Shown: positions 11,950-20,327, counted from the first letter of the stretch. The stretch is DNA of 23,665 nt from a virus (IMGVR_UViG_3300044823_000094:1-23665); one strand, 5' to 3'. Program-made: numbers and translations. The notes: generated from the letters alone by a model not told the origin.

Positions 11950-13640
11950 TGGCAGTCGCCCCTCCCCCGGTTCCTGGTTCTGATGCTGCCAAAGCTGTCG
12001 ATGCGTGGATGGAACGTCTCGCGGGTTCCAATCCTGATTTTCGCCGTCAGGGTCGCCCCAACGCCTCCGAACAACGCGAGCGGCGTTGGCAGGGTGCAAC
12101 CACCAATCGCCTGAATCAAGGCCATTGGCAAGAGGCAACCGGCCAGCCCATCAACGCCGATGCGGCGGCAAGTATTGATTTGCTCCGCGCCCGTTCGGAA
12201 GACGAGATCAGCAAGAACCCGCTGGCCGAGGGAATGGTCAGCACTTATACGCTTTGCTGCCTCGGCAGTAATGGTCCGACGCTCCAAATTGTCTCGGACG
12301 ATGCCGAGTACAACGCGCAACGCGAGGCGATCTACAACGAATGGTCGGAACATGCCGGCTCGAATCAGCAGCTTGGCATATGCGACATTATGCGGCTGTG
12401 GGTGCGGTCGCTTTTTGGCAGCGGGGAATATCTCGACCAGTTTGTTAGCATTCCCGACGCGCCCGGCCCGGTGAAGATGCGACTGCTACCGGTCCATGCT
12501 CATCGGCTTTTTACCCCGCCTGAGTTTCTCGGCGATCACAGCGTAGCGATGGGCGTTCGCCGCGATCTTCAAAATCGTCGGCCACTTTGTTACTACCTCA
12601 GCCAGCCGTACATCATGGGCAGCTTCGAGGTTTACACCGGCGAGTTTTTGGAGGTTCCGTATCGGGACTTGCTGCACGGTTTCTTGATGATGGAAGAGGA
12701 CCAAGTCCGCGGCGTGCCGTGGTTGGCTCCGTGTCTTGACGCGATTGGGGAGTTGCGCGATTACGTCGATTCGACGCTGGATGCCGCCCGCGCCGCCGCA
12801 GACCTTGGCGTCTTTTTCTACTCGAATCATCCCGACCTGCCAGCATTGCCCGTGGGTGGCGCAAATCAACTTCCGCCCGATCAGCCGATGCAACGGCGTC
12901 AACGACAGTTTTTGCCGCCAGGTTGGGAACCCAAACAAGTTGTTCCGCAACAGCCGCCCAGCAATTGGGAAATGTTCTACAAATCGCGGGTGCAAGAGAT
13001 TGGCCGCGCCGTGAACATGCCGCTGATGATGATGTTGCTTGATTCGAGCAATCACAACTATTCGTCAGCCCGGTTCGATGGACAGCTTTTTTGGCGTGGT
13101 ATCGGTTACACGCAAGGTTCTTTACTCGGCCGCAGTCTCGACCGCATTGAAGAGAATGTGGCAAGGGAAGCGGAGTTGGCCTACCTGGCCGGCGACCGAC
13201 GAGGGCTCAAGCCGTGTCCGCAAGGTGTTGTGCAACGTCGCTGGCTCTGGCCTCGTGCTCCGCACGTTGACCCCGTGAAGGAACGCATGGCCGACCGCAC
13301 CGGCTTGGAGAATGGCGACCTGACTTATGCCGATGTCTGCGCCCGTGACAATCGCGATTGGGTCCAGGTTATCGCCGAGCGAAAGCGAATCAACGACGAA
13401 TTGAAGAAATCCGGTCTTCCGTCCATCCCGGGCATACCGGACCCCAGCAAGGTTCCGGGCGGACCCGGCGGGCAAGACGATGATACGGAACCCACACCCG
13501 GCGGCAATGCCCCTGCAAAGCGATCTGACGATGGCTGGGGACGTCCGGCGACCTGGGGCAGCGAAGCCCGCGAGGGTTTGATTCGAGCATTACAAGCGAA
13601 TGGCAACGGACACAACGGCAACGGGGGACATCATGCCTAA
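11949..13640 (+). CDS. Phage portal protein, lambda family
   Basis: A 563-aa protein from ATG 11949, which overlaps the stop of the preceding gene; the longer open frame to 11805 is not needed. Portal features are the N-terminal helical LLRARSEDEISKNPLAEGMV, the wing and stem region with YRDLLHGFLMMEEDQVRGVP (about residues 238-257), RVQEIGRAVNMPLMMML and NHNYSSARFDGQLFWRG, and a disordered Gly/Pro/Asp-rich tail ending in GNGHNGNGGHHA. The lambda-type portal (gpB family) forms the dodecameric DNA-entry ring. The length matches the family (about 500-550). Its stop overlaps the next gene. Confidence 0.9.
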   Translation: MAVAPPPVPGSDAAKAVDAWMERLAGSNPDFRRQGRPNASEQRERRWQGATTNRLNQGHWQEATGQPINADAAASIDLLRARSEDEISKNPLAEGMVSTYTLCCLGSNGPTLQIVSDDAEYNAQREAIYNEWSEHAGSNQQLGICDIMRLWVRSLFGSGEYLDQFVSIPDAPGPVKMRLLPVHAHRLFTPPEFLGDHSVAMGVRRDLQNRRPLCYYLSQPYIMGSFEVYTGEFLEVPYRDLLHGFLMMEEDQVRGVPWLAPCLDAIGELRDYVDSTLDAARAAADLGVFFYSNHPDLPALPVGGANQLPPDQPMQRRQRQFLPPGWEPKQVVPQQPPSNWEMFYKSRVQEIGRAVNMPLMMMLLDSSNHNYSSARFDGQLFWRGIGYTQGSLLGRSLDRIEENVAREAELAYLAGDRRGLKPCPQGVVQRRWLWPRAPHVDPVKERMADRTGLENGDLTYADVCARDNRDWVQVIAERKRINDELKKSGLPSIPGIPDPSKVPGGPGGQDDDTEPTPGGNAPAKRSDDGWGRPATWGSEAREGLIRALQANGNGHNGNGGHHA

Positions 13641-14805
13641 CACGCTTGATCGTCACGTCCGCCGCTTCGCCAAGGGGGTTCCCAGCAAGCTCTTGCTCGA
13701 TACCTACGGTGCCTTCCGTGTTTACGTTGTGGACGGCGAGCAAATCCGCAATAGCAGTCTCGCTGGCCAGGAGTTTGGCGAATCGGCCAGCCACTTCACC
13801 TTGCCACTGGTGGTGCCCGATGGCGAAGTCTGGATCGAAGACGACGTATCGCTTGATGAGCGGCCTTTCGTGATTGCCGGGGCTCTGCGGATTGCACAGA
13901 CGCATGATTATGCAAGTGGCGTTTGCTTCGAGAAGCATGAGCGTGAGAAGGCAAAGCTGGCCGGCACGGAATGGCCGGGCGAGTGGCTGTCGTCTGACTG
14001 CTACGTCCGCCAAGTTGGCATGTTGCCAAACGGCGTTGCGGTTTTTCTTGTCGATGGCGAAAAGGTCCGCGACGAAACGAAGACGGACTTCATCGAGGGT
14101 GGCCACGATCTTGTCTACCCGTGGTTGCCGCCAAAAACCATCGTCATTGAAGCTGGCTCCCACGCGAATGAGCAACCGTTCATCCTTGACCACGAAGGGA
14201 CGGAGCGCCGCCGCATGGCGAACGGCATGGGCTACGCTAAGGCCCATCACTTCGCCGCAAAAGAAGAGTTTGCGGCTCGACAGCATGGGGCACCGTCATG
14301 GTGTATCGAGTTGATGGCGATCGGCCAGTGCTTGGAGCGGAGTAAGACGGCCGGCGACGGCGATGCGGCCCGTACCGTCTACGCCTCGGCCGGTCCCGGC
14401 GTTCAGCAAGACGTGTCTCCCGCCGGCCAGCTAGCGATGGCGTTCGAGTATTGCCACACCGCACGCATAACGGGTCTTCCTGTCGCTTACGACGAAATCA
14501 CCGGCCCCGTGGTCGTCGAGCCCGGCGTCAGGATCAGCTACGCCCGTCGTGGCCAAACGCTCGATCAGCAACCGGCCTCGGTGCAATTCGATTCGGAGAA
14601 GTTCTCTGAAGATCAGGCGCGGGCTTGGCTCAATGCCCACAACATCCGGGAATACACGTTTCTTCCCGACGTGCGTGACAAGGCCCCTGTGACGCAAGGC
14701 TCGCCACGAGATGAGGGCGAGAAGCCGCCCGAGGGTTTTTCGGACATCGGCAGTTTCTACTCGGCCACGCTTCCCATCGAAACGGAAACGGAGAACACGC
14801 AATGA
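13633..14805 (+). CDS. Virion-module protein with an internally duplicated domain
   Basis: A 390-aa protein from ATG 13633, overlapping the portal stop by 8 nt. Two tandem copies of one domain are visible. The first reads VYVVDGEQIRNSSLAG with DGEVWIEDDVSLDERPF (about 31-82). The second reads VFLVDGEKVRDETKTDF with HEGTERRRMANGMGYAKAHH (about 137-210). The second keeps a HExxER-like element at the place where relatives have HEIVE. A C-terminal segment (FDSEKFSEDQARAWLNAHNI) matches a motif common beside phage prohead proteases; a similar one occurs in the next gene. The role is unknown. The position between portal and protease-capsid genes suggests head assembly. Confidence 0.65.
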   Translation: MPNTLDRHVRRFAKGVPSKLLLDTYGAFRVYVVDGEQIRNSSLAGQEFGESASHFTLPLVVPDGEVWIEDDVSLDERPFVIAGALRIAQTHDYASGVCFEKHEREKAKLAGTEWPGEWLSSDCYVRQVGMLPNGVAVFLVDGEKVRDETKTDFIEGGHDLVYPWLPPKTIVIEAGSHANEQPFILDHEGTERRRMANGMGYAKAHHFAAKEEFAARQHGAPSWCIELMAIGQCLERSKTAGDGDAARTVYASAGPGVQQDVSPAGQLAMAFEYCHTARITGLPVAYDEITGPVVVEPGVRISYARRGQTLDQQPASVQFDSEKFSEDQARAWLNAHNIREYTFLPDVRDKAPVTQGSPRDEGEKPPEGFSDIGSFYSATLPIETETENTQ

Positions 14806-17800
14806 GCGTTGCCACCGCCACAATGCAGCCTGATGTTGCCCCGCTTGGTGCTCTCGCCGCGCCGCAGCCGGAAGCACGAAAGTCTCGCCGCGATCCAAAG
14901 ACCGGAAAGGTCTATAAGCTCGACAAGAACCAATGGGTTGTTGACGACGCTCTTACTGATGACGCGGCCGGTCGTTCCGATTCCGGGGGCTCTTTCGGCG
15001 CGGCGTTCACTGATAATGCGAACGCCAAGCTGGCCGGGAACGAGACCGAGCGATCCAAACATCCTGGCGACAAATACTACAACATGCACTCCGCCAAGAT
15101 TTTGGACCCCAATGAGTACCCTGTTGTCGGATCAAAGGAAATTGATGACGGAGTTACGCATGTTTATGGAATAAAAAAGGGCACCGATGGCCCGCTGGAA
15201 GTTGTCGCCTATCACTTCGACGCCAAAAAGTTCACGCCAAAACAAGCGAAGGATTATTGTCACGCAACGATTGATCGTCACGCTGAGGACTGGATTAAAA
15301 ATGGAGAGAAGTTTTGTGCGCACGGCTGTTTTGGTCCAGAGTCGTACCGTAACGCTACACCTCAGTTGGACGAAGCCGCCCGTTCCGCCCCAGCGGACGG
15401 CACCGGTGCCGTGGTACGCAAGGCCACCGTCAATGCCTCGACGTGGAATGATGTTGATCGGTCCATTGATGCCGTTATTTGCACCGATTCGCCCGCCTAC
15501 TCCACCGAGGTCAAAACCGGACGCGCCGTCAAGGAAGTCTGGCTAATGAGCGGCTTGGAATTTGATCCGCACGTCCGCTGTCTGAACGATCACAAGCGCG
15601 ACGACTGCGACGACGTTATTGGCTCGGTAGACAACCATCGCGTTGCCGCCCATGAATGCGTTTCGCGGATGCTGCTTTCTTCCGCCGAGCCAAAGATTTG
15701 TACCAAGATCAGAGAAGGCCACTTGCGTGATGTGTCTGTTGGCGGCGAGCGCCGCGAAATTGTCACGATACCCGCCGGCCAGAGCAAGAGCATTGATGGC
15801 CAAGTCTTCACGTCTGAGAGATCGGAGCCGCTGAACATTGTCACTCGTTTGCGGATTTATGAGGTCAGCTTTACGCCAATCGGCTCTGACCCGTCCGCAG
15901 TTACACGTTCATTAACCAGTATCACAAGGAGTTTCCCAATGCTTTCAAAGCATCAGCGTAAGTTTATGGTCCGAACCACGGGCCTCGACCCGAAGGCCAC
16001 CGACGAGGAGGCCCAAAAGCACCACGATGCATTGCACCCCGATGTGCAAAAGGCATGTCGCAATTTCGCCGACGCCGAAGAGGCCGACGAGGATGCCGCG
16101 AAAAAGAAGTCCGAATCGAACGAGGCTGATCGCAAAAAGAAGGTCGAAGAGGAAGAAGCCAATCGTAGCCGATCGGCCAACGCGGTTGACGCCGACGCGA
16201 TCCGCAAACAGGGCATGGACGCCGAGCGGAAGCGACAGGCCGAAATTACCCGCCTAGGCGAAGACTTGCCCAGCGAGGTTGTCCGCAAGGCACTGGACGA
16301 TGGGTATACCGTCGAGCGAGCCGCCGTGGACTTCCTTAAAGTTCAGCGGACTCGTGTCCCTGGCATTGGCCCCGGTTCCCCGGCGGTTCAGGTTCGCAGC
16401 TACGACAAGGACTTGACTGCCGACGTTCTTGGCGCAGCCCTCGTTGTGCGGACGATGAACCGGCTTCCGCGACAGGAAGGCAACGGCAGTGTGTTCGCTT
16501 CCGACCCGAGCGAATTGCTTGGCCGCTATCGGCCGGGCACGATGGTTCGCGGCGGAATCGGCGACTGGGTTCCCGACTTCCCGACCGAGCGGCTTTCGGA
16601 CGCACAACGCTCCCGCAACCAGGATTTGTTGAATCGGGCCGACCGCTTCCGCGGCTTGAGCCTGATTGACATCTGCCGGCACTGCTGTCGCATCGACGGT
16701 GTTCAACTTGACACCTTTGCCGCCCCGATGGAAGTCGCCCACGCCGCGCTCGATAGCGTCATGCGAGCCGGGCCGAGCGGCGGCACGTTCGGTGCCGTGT
16801 TCACTCAGAACTTTAATGCTCAGATGTTGGGATCGTACCTCGAAGCCGGCGACTCAACTTTGGGGTGGTGCTCGGAAGGCGATGCGCCTGACTTCAAGCA
16901 GGGCGAACTTGCCATGACCGGCAAGATGGGCGGACTCACGCTCAACGGCAAGCAGCAAGCTGATCATCTTACCTGGGGTGATTGGAACGAGCCGATCCAG
17001 GTATCGCGGTTCAGCGGCATGTATGAGGTGGACGAAACCGACCTCATCAACGACCGGTTCGGCGTGCTGCGTAATGGTAGCCCGCAGGAGATCGGCCTGT
17101 CGGCGCGGCGGTTGCGACCTAATCTGATTTACTCGTTGCTGCTGAGCAACTATTCGGCCGGCAACTATCGAGGCCCGAAGCTTAACCAGTTGGGCAATCA
17201 GTCGGCAGCCAATCAGTACATGTTCTGTGCGAACAACGGCAACTTCCTCGTTGCCTCCTCCAATGACTTGTACATGCCGGCTGCCGGCACCGCTGGCGTA
17301 GCAGGCTATCTGCCCGCCTCGGTTGGTGTCGGCGGTTTGCAAGCCGCAATTCCTGCCATCGGCAACCAGCGGCTTAACGGCGTGCCGTTGAATCTGACGC
17401 CACGATTCGCTTTGCTGCCGAAGGATTTGGACACCAACATCCGAGCCGCGCTGTTCAGTCAGCAACGCATCGGTGCGAACACCGGAGGCGGCACAATGAA
17501 CCCGCTGCAAGTGTTCAACATCGAGCCGCGTACCGATTCGCGTCTTGGAACGGTTGGCAGCGTTGATCCGCTCAACGCGAACAAGGCAGTTGCTGGTCTG
17601 GCCTACCACTGGTTCCTCGCTTGTCGTCCAGGTGAAGAGGGAGCCAAGACGATCCACGTCAACTACCTGCTCGGCAGCGGACGCGCCCCGCAGATTCGTG
17701 CCTACGTTCTCGGCGGTCCTGGCGCTGCCGGCCGCTGGGGCATTGGCTGGGATGTCAAGATGGACATCGGCGCGGCACCCGAGGACTACCGTGGCATGTA

Positions 17801-17822
17801 TTACGCTGAATCCTCAACCTGA
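14802..17822 (+). CDS. Prohead protease-major capsid protein fusion
   Basis: A 1006-aa protein starting at ATG 14802 (ATGA overlap). Residues 95-170 form an accessory domain (YHFDAKKFTPKQAKDYC). Residues about 240-375 form a prohead protease of the HK97/U35-like type: NDHKRDDCDDVIGSV with His264, LRDVSVGG with Ser312, and IYEVSFTPIGSDPSA with Glu354 as likely catalytic residues. Residues about 420-475 are a highly charged coiled-coil linker (EEADEDAAKKK, KKKVEEEEANRSRS), probably a scaffold. From about 525 the major capsid protein follows, including the segment at 659-677 (TFGAVFTQNFNAQML). It should be processed during head maturation. An internal ribosome binding site allows separate synthesis of the capsid part. 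Confidence 0.85.
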   Translation: MSVATATMQPDVAPLGALAAPQPEARKSRRDPKTGKVYKLDKNQWVVDDALTDDAAGRSDSGGSFGAAFTDNANAKLAGNETERSKHPGDKYYNMHSAKILDPNEYPVVGSKEIDDGVTHVYGIKKGTDGPLEVVAYHFDAKKFTPKQAKDYCHATIDRHAEDWIKNGEKFCAHGCFGPESYRNATPQLDEAARSAPADGTGAVVRKATVNASTWNDVDRSIDAVICTDSPAYSTEVKTGRAVKEVWLMSGLEFDPHVRCLNDHKRDDCDDVIGSVDNHRVAAHECVSRMLLSSAEPKICTKIREGHLRDVSVGGERREIVTIPAGQSKSIDGQVFTSERSEPLNIVTRLRIYEVSFTPIGSDPSAVTRSLTSITRSFPMLSKHQRKFMVRTTGLDPKATDEEAQKHHDALHPDVQKACRNFADAEEADEDAAKKKSESNEADRKKKVEEEEANRSRSANAVDADAIRKQGMDAERKRQAEITRLGEDLPSEVVRKALDDGYTVERAAVDFLKVQRTRVPGIGPGSPAVQVRSYDKDLTADVLGAALVVRTMNRLPRQEGNGSVFASDPSELLGRYRPGTMVRGGIGDWVPDFPTERLSDAQRSRNQDLLNRADRFRGLSLIDICRHCCRIDGVQLDTFAAPMEVAHAALDSVMRAGPSGGTFGAVFTQNFNAQMLGSYLEAGDSTLGWCSEGDAPDFKQGELAMTGKMGGLTLNGKQQADHLTWGDWNEPIQVSRFSGMYEVDETDLINDRFGVLRNGSPQEIGLSARRLRPNLIYSLLLSNYSAGNYRGPKLNQLGNQSAANQYMFCANNGNFLVASSNDLYMPAAGTAGVAGYLPASVGVGGLQAAIPAIGNQRLNGVPLNLTPRFALLPKDLDTNIRAALFSQQRIGANTGGGTMNPLQVFNIEPRTDSRLGTVGSVDPLNANKAVAGLAYHWFLACRPGEEGAKTIHVNYLLGSGRAPQIRAYVLGGPGAAGRWGIGWDVKMDIGAAPEDYRGMYYAESST
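15939..17822 (+). CDS. Nested start: scaffold plus major capsid protein
   Basis: AAGGAG at 15926-15931 lies exactly 7 nt before ATG 15939, in frame with the 14802 gene (Met380). The resulting 627-aa product lacks the protease domain and starts with MLSKHQRKFMVRTTGL. It contains the charged linker and the capsid domain. The position fits the need to make far more capsid than protease, as with lambda C and the nested Nu3. I infer that most capsid protein comes from this start. The alternative is that the sequence is coincidental and only proteolysis separates the domains. Confidence 0.6.
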   Translation: MLSKHQRKFMVRTTGLDPKATDEEAQKHHDALHPDVQKACRNFADAEEADEDAAKKKSESNEADRKKKVEEEEANRSRSANAVDADAIRKQGMDAERKRQAEITRLGEDLPSEVVRKALDDGYTVERAAVDFLKVQRTRVPGIGPGSPAVQVRSYDKDLTADVLGAALVVRTMNRLPRQEGNGSVFASDPSELLGRYRPGTMVRGGIGDWVPDFPTERLSDAQRSRNQDLLNRADRFRGLSLIDICRHCCRIDGVQLDTFAAPMEVAHAALDSVMRAGPSGGTFGAVFTQNFNAQMLGSYLEAGDSTLGWCSEGDAPDFKQGELAMTGKMGGLTLNGKQQADHLTWGDWNEPIQVSRFSGMYEVDETDLINDRFGVLRNGSPQEIGLSARRLRPNLIYSLLLSNYSAGNYRGPKLNQLGNQSAANQYMFCANNGNFLVASSNDLYMPAAGTAGVAGYLPASVGVGGLQAAIPAIGNQRLNGVPLNLTPRFALLPKDLDTNIRAALFSQQRIGANTGGGTMNPLQVFNIEPRTDSRLGTVGSVDPLNANKAVAGLAYHWFLACRPGEEGAKTIHVNYLLGSGRAPQIRAYVLGGPGAAGRWGIGWDVKMDIGAAPEDYRGMYYAESST

Positions 17823-17905
17823 TGAAAGCAGCAGTGGCTGGCGATTCCGTTATAAATCGCCCGCCCTTCCTACAACATTTACGTTTTCACAAAGGAAAAT
17901 TACTC

Positions 17906-18949
17906 ATGGCTCTTTGTCCTATTCGTAATGCGGAAACCACGGTGTTGCAAGACCCGTGGACCGAAAAAGTGGTAGTCAAGGCGTGGACCGCCTCGACGGC
18001 CTATGTTGTTGGCAACATCGTTCGATCCACGACGTTGACCAACGCTCCCGGCACCGGCAATTACTATCAGTGTACCGTAGCCGGTACAAGCGGTGCGTCC
18101 GCACCGACCTGGACGACCACGGGCACCACCGTTTCCGACAACGGCATTACCTGGCAAGATATTGGCGCTGGTTACGCCGGCGACCTTGTTCAACGGCCTA
18201 ACGGTCTGGTTGCCTTCCTCACCGGCTTGCAATCGCTGCCCAATCAGAACATCGCCAGTTTCAGCTACCTCGGCGCTCAGTCGGTTGCGAAGGCGTCTGG
18301 CACCACGGCTGCCGATGGCGAGGCAATCTATTTCGACGCCTCCGCTCAGTTGTTTGTGACTAGCGCTCCGTCGTATGGCTTTTACGCCGGCACGGCTCGG
18401 GGTGCGTGGGTCAACGGCTCGACAACCGGTGTACTGGTTGTCAACACTCCGCTTACCATGTCGGCGTTTGCTGGGGCGGCATTGACCCTCAGTGGTGCCC
18501 TAGTGACACAAAGTACGCTGGCGGTAACTGGAACCAGCACGCTCAGCGGTGCCGTCAGTTGCGCTAGCACGCTTGCCGTGGCCGGCACGCTTGCCGTGAC
18601 TGGCGGGACGACGTTGAGTGCATCGCTCAAGATTGCAGTTAATAATACGCCCGTGACGGCCACGGTCGGCATTGCAGCAATCGGTGCGCAGGATGTTGTG
18701 CGTGTTACTGGGATCACCGGACAGCCTGCCTATGGCGTTAAGTTGCTGACCGGAGTTCCCGGCCAAGTAATCACGATCATCGAAACGGGTGGTTTTGCTT
18801 GCACGGTGCAAGCTGCCAGCGGCGGCACAATTAGCGGCCTAGGTGCTAATGCCCCCGTAACGATTGCTCCCTATCATATTATCCGCCTCTATTGCTTGGC
18901 GGCTGATACGTGGCAGGCCGAGGATTGCGGGGCGCGTCTGGCTGTCTGA
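17906..18949 (+). CDS. Capsid decoration/head-fibre-like protein
   Basis: A 347-aa protein. The start ATG 17906 is chosen for AAAGGA at 17891-17896; an open frame to 17822 gives a basic, unconvincing extension. Residues about 22-90 (KAWTASTAYVVGN, YYQCTVAGTSG, PTWTTTGTTVSDNGITW) resemble a carbohydrate-binding CBM5/12-like module. Residues about 90-175 (ADGEAIYFDASAQLFVTSA, YAGTARGAW) resemble the DUF2190 capsid-decoration fold. A repetitive Ser/Thr/Ala/Gly segment follows (TLAVTGTSTLSGAV, TLAVAGTLAVTGGTTLS), typical of beta-rich fibre proteins. It lies where lambda D is, directly after the capsid. It probably decorates the capsid and may contact surface glycans. Confidence 0.65.
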   Translation: MALCPIRNAETTVLQDPWTEKVVVKAWTASTAYVVGNIVRSTTLTNAPGTGNYYQCTVAGTSGASAPTWTTTGTTVSDNGITWQDIGAGYAGDLVQRPNGLVAFLTGLQSLPNQNIASFSYLGAQSVAKASGTTAADGEAIYFDASAQLFVTSAPSYGFYAGTARGAWVNGSTTGVLVVNTPLTMSAFAGAALTLSGALVTQSTLAVTGTSTLSGAVSCASTLAVAGTLAVTGGTTLSASLKIAVNNTPVTATVGIAAIGAQDVVRVTGITGQPAYGVKLLTGVPGQVITIIETGGFACTVQAASGGTISGLGANAPVTIAPYHIIRLYCLAADTWQAEDCGARLAV

Positions 18950-18969
18950 TGTGTCCGAGAGCACTTCAC

Positions 18970-19017
18970 ACCGGGGGCGCGGGCCTTTCCGATTGGCTCC
19001 GTCCCCCGGTAGTTTTT
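18970..19017 (+). terminator. Hairpin with T-run after the decoration gene
   Basis: ACCGGGGG (18970-18977) pairs with CCCCCGGT (19003-19010), followed by AGTTTTTT. The 25-nt loop can form a short inner GGCC/GGCT stem. It separates the head genes from the connector genes and is probably a partial terminator. Confidence 0.65.
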
Positions 19018-19027
19018 TGAGCGTGTT

Positions 19028-19429
19028 ATGTCCAACTATTTTGACACCATGTTTTCCGAAGCGGCTGATACGACGCTCGACGCCGTTTTTGCTGAGCCGT
19101 TTGACTACGGTCATTCAGGCACACTGGTTGACGGCTCGCCGATCACGGCAACACTCTCGACCCATCCGATCATTTACGACGCCTCGGGCAGCGTGGTTGA
19201 AACGGTTCACACTCACGTATTTGTAGTTACTGCCACCGATATTTCGTTCAATGGTACGGTTCGCCTTCCGCAACCCGGCGACAAGATTACGCACGATAAC
19301 GGCGACGGAACACAAGACGTATACGAAGTTTGTAAAGGCGAGAAAACCCGCTGCTACGATCCCATCGACGGGCAAGGCTATAGGCTGACAGTTTTTACAC
19401 AACTGACGGGAAGGGGCGTAGCAATATGA
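19028..19429 (+). CDS. Putative head-tail connector (gpFII position)
   Basis: A 133-aa protein from ATG 19028, with only a weak GAG signal upstream. The N-terminus (MSNYFDTMFSEAADTTLDAVF) is helical. The rest is beta-rich, with a Gly/Asp turn (PQPGDKITHDNGDGTQDVYEV) of the type seen in phage head-closure or head-tail joining proteins. In lambda order it occupies the FII position after the capsid/decoration genes. Its stop overlaps the next start (ATGA at 19426-19429). The function is assigned by position. Confidence 0.5.
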   Translation: MSNYFDTMFSEAADTTLDAVFAEPFDYGHSGTLVDGSPITATLSTHPIIYDASGSVVETVHTHVFVVTATDISFNGTVRLPQPGDKITHDNGDGTQDVYEVCKGEKTRCYDPIDGQGYRLTVFTQLTGRGVAI

Positions 19430-19914
19430 GTAGTCCCATGTTTGATATTGCGAATGCCGTGGTAGCCGCGTTGCAATCGGGTGACGTACCGAGCGACCCG
19501 ATTCACACTTTTGCGGATTTGGTTGAGACTCCCATCGCCTTCATGCTCGACCCGGAAGTCGAGTTGGAAGACGCAGAGAAGTCTCATCTGTTCGTTGTGC
19601 CCGGTAACGTGAAGCAAGAGATCGGAACCAGAGATAGCAAGCGTGGTGAATGGTCCATTGACATTGCCTTGCGGAAGAAGTTTCCCTTGGCGTCGGTGGT
19701 GCCGTTCAATTCGGCGAGTCTCGCCCTGGTTGCTCCGCTCTTTCAGTTGCTCGAAGACGTTGATGACTACCTGTTTCAGCTTCAGAGATTGCCGACGATG
19801 GATGGGCCGGCGTGGCTGTCGAGTGCCTTGCGATACGCCTACGTCATGCAGCGATTTCGCTCCGAAGGCGAGTACGTTGGAATCCTCACGGTAACTTATT
19901 TGCACTGGCAATGA
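19426..19914 (+). CDS. Putative tail terminator/completion protein
   Basis: A 162-aa protein, coupled by 4-nt overlaps with both neighbours (19426-19429 and 19911-19914). It has an N-terminal helix (FDIANAVVAALQSGD), central strands with KSHLFVVPGNVKQEIGTRDS, a basic DIALRKKFPLAS segment, a helical PLFQLLEDVDDYLFQL and a final strand GILTVTYLHW. The alternation of helix and strands, and the position between the connector and the gp10-like protein, fit a gpU-like tail terminator. No diagnostic motif is seen. Confidence 0.5.
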   Translation: MSSPMFDIANAVVAALQSGDVPSDPIHTFADLVETPIAFMLDPEVELEDAEKSHLFVVPGNVKQEIGTRDSKRGEWSIDIALRKKFPLASVVPFNSASLALVAPLFQLLEDVDDYLFQLQRLPTMDGPAWLSSALRYAYVMQRFRSEGEYVGILTVTYLHWQ

Positions 19915-20309
19915 TCGAGTTTTTGGTAAAAGCCTTTGAGGATCACACGGCGGACGTTGAAAAAGCCGTCCAGCGTGCCGACATGCGCGCCCTGCAAAAG
20001 GCCGCCTATCAGATTTTCAAGGACGCCCAATCGTCGATCGAGCAATCAGACAAGCCGAGCCCGGCGGGACAGCCTCCGCATAGCCGCAAGGGTCAACTAA
20101 AGCGAGCGATTCGCTACAGCGTAGAGAAGTCCGAGGAAATGGCCGTGATTGGTCCGCGTGAGAGCGAAGTCGGCACGTCAGCCGAGCCAGAGGAGTTCGG
20201 CGGCGAGTACAAGGGGAGCCAGTATCCGAAGCGATCATTCATGGGCCCGGCACTACAACGCAACATCAGTTCCATTCCGTCGCTGTGGTCGGCGGAAGTT
20301 CACAACTAA
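19911..20309 (+). CDS. HK97 gp10-like tail completion protein
   Basis: A 132-aa protein from ATG 19911. The N-terminus is helical (EDHTADVEKAVQRADMRALQ). The diagnostic part is PHSRKGQLKRAIRYSV followed by VIGPRESE, GGEYKGSQYPKRSFMGPAL near the C-terminus, the typical pattern of HK97 gp10/lambda Z-like tail completion proteins. It would help join head and tail. The longer frame starting at 19812 overlaps the previous gene and is rejected. Confidence 0.75.
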   Translation: MIEFLVKAFEDHTADVEKAVQRADMRALQKAAYQIFKDAQSSIEQSDKPSPAGQPPHSRKGQLKRAIRYSVEKSEEMAVIGPRESEVGTSAEPEEFGGEYKGSQYPKRSFMGPALQRNISSIPSLWSAEVHN

Positions 20310-20327
20310 CCAATAAGGAAATCGATC

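Noticed and set aside
13390-14286. 298-aa minus-strand ORF
   Set aside because: It is antisense to the portal tail and the duplicated-domain protein, both of which have coherent sequence.
16854-17657. 267-aa minus-strand ORF
   Set aside because: It is antisense to the major capsid domain and has no recognisable domain.
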